From Micromonospora avicenniae (GTDB lineage Bacteria; Actinomycetota; Actinomycetes; Mycobacteriales; Micromonosporaceae), in the NCBI RefSeq assembly GCF_900156065.1, contig NZ_FTNF01000021.1:32143-96142 (forward strand): a DNA stretch of 64,000 nucleotides. The letters are read 5' to 3'. Below, in pieces: positions 34,381-43,028 of this stretch (position 1 is its first letter; each line of letters starts with the position of its first letter). A program made the position numbers and the translations under genes. The notes below the pieces were generated by a model. It was not told the DNA's origin, did no database searches, and saw only the letters and a program-made list of their open reading frames with translations.

Positions 34381-35154
34381 ATGACACGGCTTGCCCTCCT
34401 GGTCCTGTCCGTTGTCGCTGGGTGTGGCTTGTGGCTGCTGCTCAATGCCGAGGCAGCGCATGCGGATCCTTCACGAGTAGCCGTGGGTCGCACCGGGGGT
34501 GACGGCCGCGCCGACGCACGGGGTCACTGGGGGCACGGCGGCCAGGCAGGCAAGGGCCTGGGCGTGAACCTGGACGAGGTACCCATCAGGGCGACGAGTA
34601 CCGCGGTACCGAAGCGCAAGCCGCTGAAGAACAAGGCGCCCAAGCCGCCGAAGGTCGTCAGGTCGCGGGCAACAGGGGCGCATCGCCGCCACGAGGACCA
34701 GCGAGCGAAGCTCCTCGTAGCGCCGGTCGCGGTACTGTCAGCCTCGTCCACTGGCGGCTCGGGCTGGGCTCCGCTCGCGGTGCCGGCGGCCGAGGGAATG
34801 TCTGCTGCGCAGGCGTGGCGGCGCATGTCCCGTGCTCGACTTGGGGACCGTTCGAAGTCACACCGCGTCACCGGATTCTCTCGGCGAATCTGTCAAACCT
34901 CAGTGTCTCGCCAGTCCTCGGCGCGACAGGTCGTCACCGTCGCCGTCGCAACCGCGGCGACCGGAAGCGATCTCGCCGCTCACATTCGGCCGAGCGCCGT
35001 CCTCGACTACGCCGTGCCCGGTCCTGGAAGCTGCGGACGGGCCACCCGGTCAAGAAACGAGCGGGCCGACGGTCGCTCGGTCCAACGTGCGCCCCCACCA
35101 CCGCGCCGCGCTCCTGATCACCGTCAGTTCCGACAAGACGATCAGGAGATCGAC
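34381..35154 (+). CDS. Hypothetical secreted or membrane-anchored protein, 3' end uncertain
   Basis: An ATG at 34381 opens with a strong hydrophobic segment (MTRLALLVLSVVAGCGLWLL, then NAEAAHADP), a likely signal or anchor. Lys/Pro-rich low-complexity sequence follows (PKRKPLKNKAPKPPK). Beyond about codon 150 the composition becomes less coding-like. The frame has no stop before the next gene, whose ATG and ribosome site lie in the same frame, so the listed end is only the start of that gene. Either the two are one 355-codon protein or the end of this gene is decayed. The family was not recognised. Confidence 0.4.
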
Positions 35155-35448
35155 ATGCTTAAAGCAGTCATCTACCTCCCCGAGGGGCCGGATATACGGC
35201 GCTGGGAGCGCATCTGCTTGAACTGGTGCAGCAGGCACGACTACCAGCTCGTCGGTCTGGTACGTGACGACCAGGACCAGACCCGCTGGCGGGAGGTGCA
35301 GGGGATGATGGTCCACGGCCGAGCCGATGTCGTCGTCGTCGCCAGTTATCGACACCTTCCGCAGAGCGCCGTGCCGCGAGTTGAGGCAGCTTCCCGTGCG
35401 TTGTCGGTGGTCGGTCCTCAGCACGACGATCTGAACGCCGACGATTAG
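35155..35448 (+). CDS. Small resolvase-like-fold protein lacking the catalytic serine
   Basis: A 97-residue protein with AGGAG seven bases before the ATG. The layout recalls the amino domain of serine recombinases: an opening strand (MLKAVIYLPEGPD), a helix (RRWERICLNWCSRHDYQLVG), RDDQDQTRWREVQGMM, and the strand RADVVVVASYRHLP. The position that normally bears the Ser/Arg pair (YxRxS) reads YLPEG, and no DNA-binding domain follows. It is therefore unlikely to recombine DNA and may be a regulatory or exapted form. A strong terminator follows ten bases after the stop. Confidence 0.6.
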   Translation: MLKAVIYLPEGPDIRRWERICLNWCSRHDYQLVGLVRDDQDQTRWREVQGMMVHGRADVVVVASYRHLPQSAVPRVEAASRALSVVGPQHDDLNADD

Positions 35449-35457
35449 CGAACGCAG

Positions 35458-35498
35458 CGGCACCCCCGGAGCGAGCGGCGGCCGCTCCGGGGGTGCCG
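35458..35498 (+). terminator. 16-bp hairpin terminator
   Basis: CGGCACCCCCGGAGCG (35458-35473) pairs perfectly with 35483-35498 around a nine-base loop, and is followed by TTCTT. It ends the transcript of the resolvase-like gene. Confidence 0.85.
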
Positions 35499-35965
35499 TT
35501 CTTCGGAGTCGAGCACAGCCAACGGATCCGCAGCCCCGCTTCCATCGGCGCCGCCGCACCCTTTCGCCGTCGTCGCCGCCGAAAACGCTCGCGCCCCGCT
35601 GACGGTGCTTGCGCGCCACGACCGATATCGGCCTCCGCCACGCCAGGCAGGGGTGACCGCGCGGTCACGCCACATCGCCGTCCACTGTCGCGGGCTGACG
35701 AGTCGGCTATGCGGGCGAAGGTCCATCGGCCGAACAGCCGATGTCGTCGGTCGAACTTTCGAGCGCCTCAGGAAATCGAATGACGACGATGTAAACACCG
35801 CGAGCGTAACGTTTCATTCTGCTTGATCAATGGGCCTTTCGGCAGCCGATCAATGCGGTCGATGTCCCACCAAGCCCAGCCTCTGCTGGGCCACCGGCCC
35901 TCGACGGGGAACTGCGCGGGGTCCGGTGAGGTGCACTTCCGAGACGGACGAGCGGGGTGAGGAAA
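35499..35965. other. Gene-free stretch of 467 bases
   Basis: No supported gene. Short frames here are Arg-rich shadows. An A/T-richer patch at about 35760-35840 is a plausible promoter region for the BNR-repeat gene at 35966, but no clear -35/-10 pair is visible. Confidence 0.4.
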
Positions 35966-38346
35966 ATGAGACAAAGGATCGCTGGGCTCGTGGCGGCTGT
36001 TGTGCTGGCCGCCGTCGGAGCCGCAGCACCGTCCACGTTGGCCGCCGCAGCCGATGCGGACGACCCGAACAACATCGTCGCGTGCGACGCCGACGATCCG
36101 GACTTCGGCACGAACTGCGAGGACGAGGAGGAAGAGGAGGACGAGTCGGAGCTGCGCGATGTCTATCTCGACTCCCGGCAAGCACCGGGCGACGTCATCA
36201 CGACCGGCGACCTCGAACTGGCCGCGCAGCAGGCCGCGGCGATTCCACCGGAGCTGCACGGGCTCGCCGACCCGAACTGGTCCCTCGTCGGGCCGTCGAA
36301 CGTCGGCGGTCGGGTGACCGACATCGCGCCCGACCCGACGCAGCCTGGCCGCGTCTATGTCGGCGTGTCCACGGCGGGTGTCTGGCGCAGTGACGACGCC
36401 GGCGTCAACATGACCAACGCGTGGCCAGACGACTTCCCGCACTCGATTGGCGCGGTGACAGTCGCGCCGAACGGCGACGTCTGGGTGGGGACAGGCGAGG
36501 TCAACCCCGGCGGCGGTAGCCTGAGCTACGGCGGCGACGGGCTCTACCGGTCGACCGACCACGGAGCCACCTGGACCCGCATCGGGCTGCAGGGGTCCAG
36601 CACCATCGGCGCGATCCGCTTCAACCCGCAGAACCCCAACGTCGTGTACGCCGCCGCCGGCGGTTCGCTGTTTGCGCCCGGCGGTGTGCGTGGGCTGTAC
36701 AAGTCGACGGACTACGGCGCGACCTGGAGCCGAGTCCTGGAAGGCCTCAACGACTTCACGGGCGCCAGTGACATCGCCATGGATCCGACGAACCCGGACA
36801 AGCTCTTCGTGCCGATGTGGGACCACCACCGTGAGTCGATGTGCCGCTGCTACACCGGGCCAGGCACCGGCATTTATCTGACCACCGATGGCGGCGCCAC
36901 CTGGACCCGGTTGGAAAACGACCGCATCACATCGTTCACCCCCGGCGACACGATCGGGTTCGCGTCGACTGACAACCAGACAACGACAGCACAGGCCCGG
37001 ATGGCGGTCGCGATCGCGCCGAGTGATCCGAACCGCGTCTACATCACGACCGGCAACTGGAACCAGACCGCAAACGGTGGGGGACAGACGCAACGCGGCT
37101 TCCGTGGGTTCTACCGATCCGACGACGGCGGGGCGACGTTCCGCACGATGACGAACGCCAACCCGGGCGGCGACACGGTGTGGACGTCGAAGACCTGGGT
37201 CGACCCGGCTGACCCTGACCGGCTGTTCATCGCCGGCGTCAGCCTGCGGCTGTCCCAGAACGGCGGGTCCACCTGGGCCAACGTCGGCAACCTCCACGCC
37301 GACCACCACGCGATGGCCTGGGACCCGACAACGCCGAACCGAGCCTATGAGGGCAACGACGGCGGCTTCTACTGGTCGACCGGAAATGGTGCCAGCGGAA
37401 CCTGGACCGAGGCCTTGGGGGCGCCCAGGACAACGGCTGCCTCCGCTCGTGGAACTCGGCCGGCGTCGTCACCGGGGACTGGGGGTCGTACGGCGGATGC
37501 GGCGACGGTCTCTACACGCTCATCGACCCGAGTGACCACAACTTCGTGTACGCGTGCTCCCAGTTCGGCAACTGCTCGCGCTCGGTGAACGCGGGGAACA
37601 ACAGCTCGAGCTTCACCAACCAGACCGTCTCGCAACGCCGCAACTGGCAGACGCCCGTCCAGCTGGACCCGACTGACCCGGCGGTCGTCTACTACGGCGG
37701 TAACATCCTCAACCGCTCGACCAACCGGGCGCAGACAGGGACCTGGTCGGCGATCAGCCCGAGCCTCAGCAACCCCGAGTCGGGCACCGACCCGTCGTAC
37801 CCGTTCGGCACGATCACCACGGTGGCCGCGGCGCCGTCGAACCCGAACGTCATCTACGCCGGCACCGACGACGGCTGGTTGTGGGGGAGCAAGGACCTCG
37901 GCCAGACCTGGACCCGCTTCACCGACCCTGACCTGCCGGATCGTTGGGTCACCCGGGTGGCCGTCGACCCGAGGGACGCGAACGTGGCGTACGTGACGTA
38001 CTCCGGGCTGCGAAACGCCGACAACGACGCCCATGTCCTGCGAACCACGGACGGCGGTGCCAACTGGGTCGACATCAGCGGCAACCTGTCGATGGCACCC
38101 GTCCAGGACATCGTCATCGACCCGCTCAACCGCAACCGGATCATCGTCGCCACCGACCTCGGCGTCTTCACCGCGAACGTGGCCAAGGCGAACAGCCAGA
38201 ACCCGGACGTCCGGTGGTACGGCCTCGGGCAGGGCCTGCCCCGGGTTCCGGTCAACGACCTCGAATACCAGGCGTCGACCAACACGCTCTACGCGGCGAC
38301 CTACGGGCGCAGCATGTGGAAGTTGCATCTCGATCGAAACGACTGA
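35966..38346 (+). CDS. Secreted BNR/Asp-box beta-propeller protein, frameshifted
   Basis: The ATG at 35966 follows GGTGAGGA. The signal peptide (RIAGLVAAVVLAAVG) is followed by a very acidic stretch (DEEEEEDESE near residue 55-64). Then come repeated Asp-box motifs of the S-x-D-x-G-x-T-W type (STDHGATWTR, STDYGATWSR, TTDGGATWTR, SDDGGATFRT), as in sialidase/VPS10-like propellers. At 37417-37421 a run of five G needs a sixth to keep frame. With it the sequence reads EALGGAQDNGCLRSWNSAGV and continues through NFVYACSQFGNC to RSMWKLHLDRND at 38346. The break is one base in a homopolymer. No sialidase catalytic residues are recognised; function unknown. Confidence 0.75.
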
Positions 38347-38430
38347 CGTTCGGACGTGCGACCACCCGGCGGCGGTCACCCGACCAGCGCAACGCCCTCG
38401 ACATCCGTATCAAATCCAAAGGGATTGAGT

Positions 38431-41400
38431 ATGACCGGACACGTACATCAGCGAGCGGAAAAACCATCCGCACCAATACGCGCCGACGGAAGACTGCGGC
38501 CCGGGTGGTCACGGCGAGCCATGGGCGCGTTCCTCGCGCTACTGCTGGCCGTCACCGGGCTCGGAACTGCCACGACCGGCCCGGCCGCCGCGTCGGGTAG
38601 TAAACTCGTCGACCCTGGCCTCTACGAGTCGCTGCAGTGGCGCAACATCGGCCCGACCACGGGCGGCCGATCGATTGCCGTGGCGGGCAGCACCGCACGC
38701 CCGAACGAGTACTACTTCGGCGCCACGGGCGGTGGCTTGTGGAAGACCATCGACGGTGGCGCGAACTGGTCTTCGGTCACCGACGGCCAGATCACGAGTG
38801 CCTCGGTCGGCGCGATCGAGGTATGCCCCACCAATCCCGACATCGTTTACATCGGGATGGGCGAGGTCGAGTTCCGCGGCGATGTTCTGCCCGGTGACGG
38901 TGTCTACAAGAGCACCGACGGCGGCGCGACGTGGAAGCACATGGGCCTCTCCGACACCCAGATGATCGGCCGCGTCCGGGTAGATCCCACCAACTGTGAC
39001 CGGGTGTTCGTCGCCGCGCTCGGCCACGGCTTCGGCCCCAACACCGAGCGCGGCGTGTTCCGCTCCAGTGATGGTGGCGAGACCTGGCAGCGGACCCTCT
39101 ACCGCGACGACCTTACGGGCGCGGTGGACCTGTCGATCGACCCGTCAAACCCGCAGGTGATGTACGCCGCGCTGTGGCACGCCTACCGCAAGCCGTGGCT
39201 GCTCAACAGCGGCGGGGACTCGAGTGGCCTGTTCAAGTCCACCGACGGCGGCAGCACCTGGACCGAGTTGACCAACAGCCCGGGCCTCCCGGACGGTCCA
39301 CTCGGCAAGATCGGGGTCAGCGTATCCGGTGCCGACTCCAACCGGGTCTACGCCATTGTCGAAGCGGCCAACGGCGGGCTGTTCCGGTCCGACGACGCCG
39401 GTGCCACCTGGCAACTGGTCGACGACAGCGCGAACCTACGCCAACGGGCGTTCTACTACACCCGCGTCTACGCCGACCCGGTGAACCGTGACCGGGTCTA
39501 CGTCCTCAACACCTCCTTCTACCGCTCCGACAACGCCGGGGCGTCCTGGCAAACGATCTCCACGCCGCACGGCGACAACCACGACCTGTGGATCGACCCG
39601 CACAACAACAGCAGGATGATCGAGGCCAACGACGGCGGCGCGAACGTCTCGACCAACGGCGGCGCCAACTGGACTGCCCAGGACTACCAGACGGCCCAGA
39701 TGTACCACGTCGCGACGACGAACAACGACCCCTACCTGGTCTGCGGCGCGCAGCAGGACCGGTCGACCGTCTGCGTGTCCAGCACCGGAGGAGCCGACAA
39801 TTTCACCGTGGGCGGCGGCGAGAGCAGCTACGTCGCGGTGGATCCCCGGGACTCCAACGTCTTCTACGCCGGCAACTACGGCGGTAACCTCACCCGCCTC
39901 GACCGCAGCGGCCTGAGCGGGATCGGCTCGCGCCGCATCGACGTCTGGCCGGACAACCCCATGGGCTCGCCGGCCAAGGACATCAAGGAGCGGTTCCAGT
40001 GGACGTACCCGATCGTGACGAACCCGGCGGAGCCGGACGCGCTGTTCGTCGGATCCCAGTACGTCTACAAGAGCACCAACGGCGGGCAGGGCTGGCAGCG
40101 GATCAGCCCGGACCTCACCTACGCCGACCCGGAGACCCTCGGTGACTCCGGCGGCCCGATCACCAAGGACCAGACCAGCGTCGAGTACTTCGCGACGGTG
40201 TTCTCGATCGCGCCGTCCACCCGTGACCCCAACGTGATCTGGACCGGCTCGGACGATGGTCTGGTGCACGTCACCCGGCAGGGCGGTGACCCCGGGCCGC
40301 GGCCGCAGGCGTGGCGCAACGTCACGCCGCCAGGACTGGAGAAGTACAGCACCGTCAGCATGATCGACGCCGGGCACCACAACACCGATACGGCGTACGT
40401 GTCCGCCCACCGGTACCGGCTGGACGACTTCCGGCCGTACATCTTCCGGACGCATTCCTGGGGGGCCTCCTGGGAGAAGATCACGAACGGCATCGCCGAC
40501 GACGACTGGATCTACGCGGTGCGGGAGGACCCCGAGCGCAAGGGGCTGCTGTACGCAGCGGCCGAGCACGGCGTGTACGTGTCGTTCGATGACGGGGACA
40601 ACTGGCAGCCCCTGTCGCTCAACCTGCCGGACATTCCCGTGACCGACCTCACGGTGAAGAACGGCGACCTGGTGATCGCCACCCACGGCCGCAGCTTCTG
40701 GGTGCTTGACGACGGCGCCACACTGCTGCGTCGGCTGACCCGGCAGACGACGCCGGGCGACATCGCCGACTTCAAGCAAACCGTGCCACCGGTGACGCCG
40801 CTGCCGTCGGTGAGCCCGCCACCTGCGGTGATCCCACCGACGAACACCGCTCCGGATCAGGAGAACGACCTGGCGATCCTCAAGGACCCGAACAACCCGG
40901 TCCGCGGGGTCAGCAGTAACGCCACCGTCAGCTACACGATCAAACAACCGGTCGAGTCGGCCACGATGTCGTTCCTCGACGCGCAGGGAGAGGTGATCCA
41001 GACCGTCAATCTGCCGACCACTGCGGGCACCCGGACCCAGAACTGGAACCTGCGGTATCCCAATTCGACGAGCTTCCCCGGTCTCATCTACTGGTCGGCG
41101 AACTCGACCGGGGCACAGGCGCCAGTGGGCACGCACGGTGTCCGGCTCACTGTGAACGGGCAGTCGCTGGACCAAAGTTTCGAGATCCTGCGGGACTCGC
41201 GGCTCACCCAGGTCAGCGACGCCGACCTGGTCGCACAGTTCAAACTGGCGAAGGAAGCCGTTGACCGCACCAGCGACGCGAACAACGGCGTCATCGCGAT
41301 TCGTGATTGCTCTGGCCAGATTGCCGACCGGATCGAGCGGGCGGGCGACGACGCTGTCACAGTCGCCGGGCGCAGCCTCCAGGACGCCCTTTCCGTGGTA

Positions 41401-41670
41401 GAGAACGAGCTGTACCAGACCCGCTTGCGCAGCGGACAAGACCCACTCAACTTTCCCATCAAGCTGAACAACAAGATCGCCGGGCTACGCGGCGTCATCG
41501 AGAGTACGCAGAGTCCGCCGACGGACCAGAGCTATGAGGTCCTGGCGGAGCTGTCCGGCCAACTTCAAAAGCAGCTCGACCGGCTCGGCGAGATCGTTAC
41601 GACCGACGTGCCCGCCTTCAACCAGGTACTCCATTCGAAGGGTCTCCAGCCGATCACCTGCGCGGCCTGA
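38431..41670 (+). CDS. Secreted BNR/Asp-box (VPS10/sortilin-like) propeller protein
   Basis: A 1079-residue protein; the ATG at 38431 is chosen because the signal segment (RRAMGAFLALLLAVTGLG) follows within 35 residues. At least eight Asp-box repeats are visible (TIDGGANWSS, STDGGATWKH, SSDGGETWQR, SDDAGATWQL, STNGGANWTA). A GxxQDR-type loop (CGAQQDRSTVC) is also seen. After about residue 780 a Pro-rich linker (VPPVTPLPSVSPPPAVIPPT) leads to an Ig-like domain and a helical carboxyl end. Bacterial relatives are often annotated as glycosyl hydrolases, but no catalytic site is evident, so a glycan- or protein-binding role is possible. It is a tandem paralogue of the preceding gene. Confidence 0.88.
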   Translation: MTGHVHQRAEKPSAPIRADGRLRPGWSRRAMGAFLALLLAVTGLGTATTGPAAASGSKLVDPGLYESLQWRNIGPTTGGRSIAVAGSTARPNEYYFGATGGGLWKTIDGGANWSSVTDGQITSASVGAIEVCPTNPDIVYIGMGEVEFRGDVLPGDGVYKSTDGGATWKHMGLSDTQMIGRVRVDPTNCDRVFVAALGHGFGPNTERGVFRSSDGGETWQRTLYRDDLTGAVDLSIDPSNPQVMYAALWHAYRKPWLLNSGGDSSGLFKSTDGGSTWTELTNSPGLPDGPLGKIGVSVSGADSNRVYAIVEAANGGLFRSDDAGATWQLVDDSANLRQRAFYYTRVYADPVNRDRVYVLNTSFYRSDNAGASWQTISTPHGDNHDLWIDPHNNSRMIEANDGGANVSTNGGANWTAQDYQTAQMYHVATTNNDPYLVCGAQQDRSTVCVSSTGGADNFTVGGGESSYVAVDPRDSNVFYAGNYGGNLTRLDRSGLSGIGSRRIDVWPDNPMGSPAKDIKERFQWTYPIVTNPAEPDALFVGSQYVYKSTNGGQGWQRISPDLTYADPETLGDSGGPITKDQTSVEYFATVFSIAPSTRDPNVIWTGSDDGLVHVTRQGGDPGPRPQAWRNVTPPGLEKYSTVSMIDAGHHNTDTAYVSAHRYRLDDFRPYIFRTHSWGASWEKITNGIADDDWIYAVREDPERKGLLYAAAEHGVYVSFDDGDNWQPLSLNLPDIPVTDLTVKNGDLVIATHGRSFWVLDDGATLLRRLTRQTTPGDIADFKQTVPPVTPLPSVSPPPAVIPPTNTAPDQENDLAILKDPNNPVRGVSSNATVSYTIKQPVESATMSFLDAQGEVIQTVNLPTTAGTRTQNWNLRYPNSTSFPGLIYWSANSTGAQAPVGTHGVRLTVNGQSLDQSFEILRDSRLTQVSDADLVAQFKLAKEAVDRTSDANNGVIAIRDCSGQIADRIERAGDDAVTVAGRSLQDALSVVENELYQTRLRSGQDPLNFPIKLNNKIAGLRGVIESTQSPPTDQSYEVLAELSGQLQKQLDRLGEIVTTDVPAFNQVLHSKGLQPITCAA

Positions 41671-41689
41671 TACCCCCGTCAGCAAGAGA

Positions 41690-41728
41690 TGCCAGAGGAG
41701 TCTCGGTCGGGCCGAGACTCCTCTGGCA
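41690..41728 (+). terminator. 17-bp hairpin terminator after the BNR pair
   Basis: TGCCAGAGGAGTCTCGG (41690-41706) pairs perfectly with 41712-41728 around TCGGG, 20 bases past the stop codon. Confidence 0.88.
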
Positions 41729-42114
41729 CTGCACGACGATCCTGCCCTCGGCGCAGAGATGACGGAGCCATCGGCCCTGCTTCTGACAGCGCCGGTCGCG
41801 TGCCTGTACTAGACCAGACATGCAAGGGATGTTTGGCAAATTCCGGGCAGGACGCTAGAACCTGACGAATCTTCGCTGCGGGGCGTGCGAGCGGGAGGTC
41901 CCGGAGGAACTCGGCTCCGTTGGTGACTTGTTGTGGGCGGGGACTGGGTGAGGCGGCCCACTGCCCGGACGCAGGTCGGCACCCGGAGTTGGCCAAGCTT
42001 GGACGGTATAGTCCAGTAGGAGCCTCAACTCTGACCAGATCAGCCAGGCCGCCATGCCGGCGGCGCGTTGCCATTGGCCCGTCCAGTCCAGCCAACAATG
42101 ACGATGAAGTGAGT
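41729..42114. other. Gene-free stretch with a GGAC...GTCC dyad
   Basis: No supported gene. GGACGGTATAGTCC at 42001-42014 holds a TATAGT -10-like core inside a GGAC/GTCC dyad, about 100 bases before the SDR ATG. A closely similar dyad is at 62642-62655. A minus-strand frame (phrase NGAEFLRDLPLARPAAKIRQ) is open here but lacks a start and is not recognised. Confidence 0.4.
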
Positions 42115-42864
42115 ATGATGTCGGAACGTACGGCCCTGATCACGGGCGGCACCAGCGGAATCGGGAAGGCGGCCGCGCGGACTCTGCACGAGCGCGGCTA
42201 CCGCGTTGCCGTCACCGGACAACGTCAGGAGAGTGTGGCTCGCGCGCGCCAGGAATTGCCCGACGATGTCCTGGTTTTGCAATCTGACGCGCGTTCGCCA
42301 TCGGACATCGACAAGCTCGTGTCCGAAGTTGGACGACAGTTCGGGAGTCTGACCACGCTGTTCCTGAACGCCGGCGTCAACCGTCCGATGACGTTGGAGA
42401 ATTGGGATGAATCGGGCTACGACGAGGTGTTCGCCGTCAACACGAAAGGGGTGTTCTTCACCCTGGTCAAGGCCTTGCCGCTGCTTGCCGACGGCGCTTC
42501 GGTAATTGTGACCGTGGGTATCGGAGCAACGCGCAGCCTCACCGGCAGCAGCGTCGCGGCCGGGTCACACGGCGCGGTGCTGGCCATGATCCCGACACTT
42601 GCGCTCGAGCTCGCACCGCGCGGGATTCGTATCAACGCGGTCAGCCCCGGAATGACCGACACTCCGATGACGAGAGCCTCGATCCGGACGGCAACCGATG
42701 ACGTCGCGGGGACGATGACGGCGATGGCCGAGCACAATCCGTTCGGCCGCCTCGCAACGCCAGAAGACATCGCCGGGACTGTCGCTTTCCTGGCTTCGGA
42801 CGACGCCGCTTACATCACCGGGCAGGAGATCGTCGTGTCCGGGGGCGCCGGGCTGGCCATCTGA
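42115..42864 (+). CDS. SDR-fold protein lacking the Ser-Tyr-Lys catalytic residues
   Basis: A 249-residue protein (ATG at 42115, or the adjacent one at 42118) with the cofactor motif TGGTSGIGKA and the NAG motif (LNAGVN). The carboxyl segments IRINAVSPGMTDTP and YITGQEIVVSGG are normal for SDRs. The catalytic strand reads IVTVGIGATR where a Ser is expected. The YxxxK helix reads AAGSHGAVLAM, so Tyr and Lys are both absent. Some SDR clades carry such a degenerate TAGSxGAL-type motif. The protein may bind NAD(P) without ordinary dehydrogenase activity. No neighbouring regulator. Confidence 0.88.
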   Translation: MMSERTALITGGTSGIGKAAARTLHERGYRVAVTGQRQESVARARQELPDDVLVLQSDARSPSDIDKLVSEVGRQFGSLTTLFLNAGVNRPMTLENWDESGYDEVFAVNTKGVFFTLVKALPLLADGASVIVTVGIGATRSLTGSSVAAGSHGAVLAMIPTLALELAPRGIRINAVSPGMTDTPMTRASIRTATDDVAGTMTAMAEHNPFGRLATPEDIAGTVAFLASDDAAYITGQEIVVSGGAGLAI

Positions 42865-42977
42865 CCGAACTGGTCCAGCTCAGGTCGTGGTCGAACGAGC
42901 CGATCCGATGGTCGTCATCGCAAGCGGGCTTCGTGTCGGAGTGCGGGTCTCGATCTGTACGAGTTGGATGTCGGCCT

Positions 42978-43013
42978 GGAGGGGGTGGCGGGCCGTCGCC
43001 CGCCACCCCCTCC
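42978..43013. terminator. 16-bp perfect hairpin between convergent genes
   Basis: GGAGGGGGTGGCGGGC (42978-42993) pairs perfectly with 42998-43013 around the CGTC tetraloop. It lies 15 bases past the stop of the minus-strand protease gene and 113 bases past the SDR stop, so it may serve both. Confidence 0.88.
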
Positions 43014-43028
43014 GCACGTGCCCCGGGA

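Noticed and set aside
39436..41439. A 667-codon minus-strand frame under the second BNR gene
   Set aside because: Antisense shadow; the plus strand carries regular Asp-box repeats.
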